DNA of 64,000 nt from an uncultured Actinomyces sp. (GTDB taxonomy: Bacteria; Actinomycetota; Actinomycetes; Actinomycetales; Actinomycetaceae): the NCBI GenBank assembly GCA_900545825.1, contig URAS01000001.1, positions 62,001 to 126,000 on the forward strand. The letters run 5' to 3'. Each line of letters starts with the position of its first letter. Within the stretch, counting starts at the first letter, position 1. The translations under genes were made by a program, and so were the position numbers. Positions 60,968 through 64,000 of the stretch are shown one piece after another. The notes under the pieces were generated by a model, which worked only from the letters and a program-made list of their open reading frames with translations, was not told the origin of the DNA and did no database searches.

Positions 60968-63043
60968 TTACTTGCCCAGCTGGCGCTTGGCGGCGGCCGT
61001 CACGGCGTCGGCGGTGAGGCCGAAGTGCTCGAAGAGCTGGTTCGCCGAGCCGACCTCGCCGAACGATTCGATCGAGAGGGCCTCGCCGGTCGTGCCGATG
61101 TACTTGAGCCACGGCATGGCGATGCCGGCCTCGATCGACACACGCGCCGACACCTCGGGCGGCAGGACCTCGTCGCGGTAGGACTGGTCCTGAGCGTCGA
61201 ACCACTCCATGCACGGAACGGACACGACGCGCGCACCGATGCCTTCGGCCTCAAGCTGCTTCTGCGCCTCGAGGGCGTACTGGACCTCGGAGCCCGACCC
61301 CATGAGGATGACGTCGACGTCGCCCTTGGCCTCAGAGAGGACGTAGGCGCCGCGCGCTACGCCAGAGGCGGGCGCGAGGGCGCCGACGCCACGCTCGGGG
61401 TTCGGCAGCGCCTGGCGGGTGAGGATGAGGCCGACTGGGCCCTCGTCGCTACGCTCGAGGATCTGGGCCCACGCCTCGGCCGTTTCGGCGGCGTCGGCGG
61501 GACGGAGAATCGAGAGGTTCGGGATGGCACGGTAGGCCGCGAGGTGCTCGATCGGCTGGTGCGTTGGCCCGTCCTCGCCGACACCGATCGAGTCGTGCGT
61601 CCACACGTAGGTGACGGGCAGGTTCATGAGGGCGGCCAGGCGGACCGCGCCGCGCATGTAGTCGGAGAACACGAAGAACGTGCCGCCGTAGAGGCGGGTG
61701 AAGCCGTCGAGGGCGATGCCGTTCATGATGGCGGCCATGCCGTGCTCGCGGACGCCGAAGTGGAGGTTACGACCGTAGGGGTTGCCCTTCCACATCGCCG
61801 TCTGGTGGTCGGCCGGAATGAACGACGGGTACCCCTTGAGGGCCGTGTTGTTCGACCCGGCGAGGTCGGCGGAGCCGCCCCACAGCTCGGGGACGGTCGC
61901 GGCGAGGGCGTTGAGGACCTGGCCCGACGCGGCGCGGGTCGCCAGGGCTTTGCCGGCCTCGAACTGGGGGAGCGCGTCGCGGTAGTTCTCCGGCAGCTTG
62001 TGTTGCGAGAGGCGGTCGAGCCGCTGCGCCTCCTCCGGATTCGCCTGCTTCCACGCGTCAAACTGCTGCTGCCAGGCCGAACGGGCCTCCTTGCCGCGGT
62101 TCGCCGCGTTTTCGCGTGCGTGGGCCAGGGCCTCCTCGTCGACGGCGAACATGACCTCGGGATCGTAGCCGAGCTTCTCTTTCAGCGCGGCCAGCTCGTC
62201 CCCGCCAAGCTTCGCGCCGTGGATCGTCCCGGTGTTCTGCTTCGTCGGCGAGGGCCAGCCGATGATCGTCCGCAGGGCGATGATCGACGGCTTGCCGGTC
62301 TCGGCCTTCGCGGCCTCGATCGCCGCGTCGAGGGCGTTGACGTCCTCGGTGTAGCTGCCGTCGTCGGCCAGCCAGTCGACGCGCTGGGTGTGCCAGCCGT
62401 ACGCGGCGAAGCGGGCGAGGACGTCCTCGTTAAACGACACCGACGTGTCGTCCTCGATCGAAATGTGATTGTCGTCCCAGATGAGGATGAGGTTGCCCAG
62501 CTCCTGCGTGCCGGCGAGCGAGCAGGCCTCGGACGAGATGCCCTCCTGGAGGCAGCCATCGCCGGCGATCGTGTAGACGTAGTGGTCAAACGGCGAGTCG
62601 CCCGTCGCCTTGGGATCGAACAGGCCGCGTGCACGGCGGGCCGCCATGGCGAAACCGACGGCGGTGGCGAGGCCGGAGCCGAGCGGCCCCGTCGTCACCT
62701 CGACGCCCTTGCACCAGCGGTATTCGGGGTGGCCCGGCGTCTTCGACCCGTACGTGCGGAACTGCTTGAGGTCGTCGATCTCGAGGCCGACACCCGCGTA
62801 GTACAGCTGGATGTACTGGAGGAGCGAGGCGTGCCCGGCCGAGAGGACGAACTTGTCGCGCCCGATCCACTGGTCGTCCGTGGGATCGAAGCGAAGGTGA
62901 CGTTGGTAAAGAAGGTAGGCTGCGGCAGCCAGTGAGATCGGCGTGCCCGGGTGTCCGGACCCTGCCTGTTCGACGGCGTCAGCGGCCAAAACCTTGGCCA
63001 TCGTGACGGCTCGGTCATCAAGTGCGTTCCACTCTAGCGACAT
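60968..63043 (-). CDS. tkt: Transketolase
   Basis: The 691-residue thiamine-diphosphate enzyme moves two-carbon units in the non-oxidative pentose phosphate pathway. The N-terminal domain has GHPGTPISLAAAAYLLY and the cofactor motif GDGCLQEGISSEA near residue 153; the middle domain has DLAGSNNTALKG, RNLHFGVREHGMAAIMNGIAL and THDSIGVGEDGPTHQPIEHLA. The C-terminal domain ends FGLTADAVTAAAKRQLGK. GAGGA lies 7 bases before the ATG, and TAGAAT (63109-63104) is a good -10. The usual actinobacterial partners tal, zwf, opcA and pgl do not adjoin it here. Confidence 0.96.
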   Translation of the reverse strand: MSLEWNALDDRAVTMAKVLAADAVEQAGSGHPGTPISLAAAAYLLYQRHLRFDPTDDQWIGRDKFVLSAGHASLLQYIQLYYAGVGLEIDDLKQFRTYGSKTPGHPEYRWCKGVEVTTGPLGSGLATAVGFAMAARRARGLFDPKATGDSPFDHYVYTIAGDGCLQEGISSEACSLAGTQELGNLILIWDDNHISIEDDTSVSFNEDVLARFAAYGWHTQRVDWLADDGSYTEDVNALDAAIEAAKAETGKPSIIALRTIIGWPSPTKQNTGTIHGAKLGGDELAALKEKLGYDPEVMFAVDEEALAHARENAANRGKEARSAWQQQFDAWKQANPEEAQRLDRLSQHKLPENYRDALPQFEAGKALATRAASGQVLNALAATVPELWGGSADLAGSNNTALKGYPSFIPADHQTAMWKGNPYGRNLHFGVREHGMAAIMNGIALDGFTRLYGGTFFVFSDYMRGAVRLAALMNLPVTYVWTHDSIGVGEDGPTHQPIEHLAAYRAIPNLSILRPADAAETAEAWAQILERSDEGPVGLILTRQALPNPERGVGALAPASGVARGAYVLSEAKGDVDVILMGSGSEVQYALEAQKQLEAEGIGARVVSVPCMEWFDAQDQSYRDEVLPPEVSARVSIEAGIAMPWLKYIGTTGEALSIESFGEVGSANQLFEHFGLTADAVTAAAKRQLGK

Positions 63044-63103
63044 GCGGTATTCCTCTTTTCTGCGACCGTGAGATTCGTGTCGTTTCCTTCGGTTGATAGG
63101 TCG

Positions 63104-63109
63104 ATTCTA
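63104..63109 (-). promoter_or_regulatory. -10 element of tkt
   Basis: TAGAAT on the minus strand (63109-63104) gives a leader of about 55 bases containing the GAGGA ribosome site. It shares the 148-base divergent gap with the Xer recombinase promoter. Confidence 0.55.
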
Positions 63110-63178
63110 TCGGCGGAATCCGCAGCGCAACCCCGGTTGCTGCGCGTTGCCATCATCGCCAACTCTTTGTCTGGGGCC

Positions 63179-63184
63179 TACAAT
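63179..63184 (+). promoter_or_regulatory. -10 element of the Xer recombinase gene, leaderless start
   Basis: TACAAT (63179-63184) lies 7 bases before GTG 63192. The bases between (TGTGCAT) hold no ribosome site. Confidence 0.65.
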
Positions 63185-63191
63185 TGTGCAT

Positions 63192-64000
63192 GTGAATCCG
63201 ATTGAGCAGGCCGTGCAACGATTTCTTGATTATGTTGCACTCGAGCTTCAAGCCTCCGCGCACACTCGTGCCGCTTATGGCCGAGACCTCGATCGATACT
63301 GCGACTACCTCAAGGTCCAGGGGATCGACTCCCTCAACCAGATCGATGCAGGCGTCGTCGAAGCCTACCTGGCGGCGTGCCGTGGGGGAGAGGACGGGCG
63401 CCACGCCCTCAAAGCCTCGTCGGCGGCCCGGATGCTGTCGTCCCTCAGGTCGTTCCACGGTTTCTGCGTCGCCGAGGGACTCGCCTCCGACAACCCGGCG
63501 GCGCGGGTCGCCCGGCCCAAGCTCGACAAACGGCTACCGCAGGCCCTGAGCGTCGACGAGGTCAACCGCCTGCTCGACGCGACGGGCGGCGATAAGCCCC
63601 ACGACATCCGCAACCATGCGCTCCTCGAGCTGCTCTACGGCACGGGCATGCGTATTTCCGAGGCGATCTCGCTGGACGTCGACGATGTCGACTGCCGGGC
63701 CGAGCGGCCTGTCGTCAGGGTCTTGGGTAAAGGCCGGAAGGAACGGATCGTCCCGCTGGGGACGTACGCGTGCGACGCGATCGAACGTTACCTTGTGCGG
63801 GTGCGGCCGGCGTTCGCGGCTAAGGGAAGCGGCTGCTCGGCCCTGTTCCTCAACTCGCTCGGGCGTCCGCTGTCGCGCCAGTCGGCCTGGGGCATCCTCA
63901 AGCAGGCCGCCCAGGCGGCCGACATCTCGCGCCCGGTGTCGCCCCACACCCTGCGGCACTCGTTCGCCACCCACATGTTGGAAGGCGGCGCCGACGTCCG
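63192..64000 (+). CDS. xerD: Tyrosine recombinase XerD/XerC, 5' part
   Basis: The frame runs from GTG 63192 to the window edge (269 residues seen). Residues 1-105 are the core-binding SAM-like domain (IEQAVQRFLDYVALELQASAHTRAAYGRDLDRY). The catalytic domain shows R154 in GTGMRISEAISL, K180 in VLGKGRKERIVPLG, and H252/R255 in PHTLRHSFATHM. The last His and the nucleophilic Tyr lie beyond the window. It resolves chromosome dimers at dif with its partner. XerD is preferred over XerC because of the general match and because actinobacterial xerD sits in this part of the chromosome, but the choice is not certain. The start is leaderless. Confidence 0.88.
   Translation, partial: MNPIEQAVQRFLDYVALELQASAHTRAAYGRDLDRYCDYLKVQGIDSLNQIDAGVVEAYLAACRGGEDGRHALKASSAARMLSSLRSFHGFCVAEGLASDNPAARVARPKLDKRLPQALSVDEVNRLLDATGGDKPHDIRNHALLELLYGTGMRISEAISLDVDDVDCRAERPVVRVLGKGRKERIVPLGTYACDAIERYLVRVRPAFAAKGSGCSALFLNSLGRPLSRQSAWGILKQAAQAADISRPVSPHTLRHSFATHMLEGGADV

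Overview
The window is a 64 kb stretch of a GC-rich (roughly two-thirds G+C) actinobacterial chromosome. The lineage is shown by a prokaryotic ubiquitin-like protein (Pup) ligation locus, WhiA, an ANTAR response regulator of the PdtaR type, a DnaE2 error-prone polymerase under an actinobacterial SOS box, and many GTG starts. Gene blocks resemble conserved Mycobacterium blocks (hisF-trp-lgt-pyk; pdtaR-polA-rpsA-coaE-uvrB; uvrC-rapZ-yvcK-whiA-gap-pgk-tpi-secG). The Pup locus has no 20S proteasome genes and the ARC ATPase lacks the usual proteasome-docking tail, which fits proteasome-less actinobacteria such as Bifidobacterium, Actinomyces or Corynebacterium relatives. I cannot name the genus.

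Layout. 1-4.7 kb: end of a SNF2 helicase gene, SOS-controlled dnaE2, an Mrr-type restriction gene and a tRNA-Leu(GAG). 4.8-11.4 kb: a MazG-like pyrophosphohydrolase, an FAD oxidoreductase, an acidic small protein, an aldo/keto reductase, uppP, a HAD phosphatase, a RecB/Cas4-like nuclease and trmI. 11.4-17.7 kb: arc-dop-pup-pafA followed by a membrane-anchored FKBP. 17.7-25.7 kb: hisF-hisI-trpE-trpC-trpB-trpA-lgt, then pyk. 25.8-28.6 kb: an unknown 70-residue protein with a structured leader, a GntP permease, a HAD phosphatase and a short tRNA with a Leu CAA anticodon. 28.6-40.5 kb: pdtaR, polA, an SDR, rpsA, aroD, a thioesterase, a BCCT transporter, coaE and uvrB. 40.5-45.5 kb: a P-type ATPase, a manganese (yybP-ykoY) riboswitch with terC, a BASS-type transporter and a YciI protein. 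45.6-57.2 kb: uvrA, an acyl-CoA synthetase, ogt, a zinc-type ArsR regulator, a deacetylase-like lipoprotein, uvrC, rapZ, yvcK and whiA. 57.4-64 kb: gap, pgk, tpiA, secG, tkt and the 5' part of a xerD-type recombinase.

Themes. All three nucleotide-excision repair genes, polA, dnaE2, ogt, the RecB-like nuclease and the Xer recombinase have a TANNNT -10 box 6-8 bases before the start codon, so they are probably read from leaderless mRNAs; metabolic and translation operons mostly carry Shine-Dalgarno sites. Lower glycolysis (gap, pgk, tpi, pyk), tryptophan synthesis and cell-envelope precursor functions (uppP, lgt, rapZ/yvcK) account for most of the rest. There is no prophage, insertion sequence or CRISPR array in the window, and no gene-free stretch longer than 300 bases.
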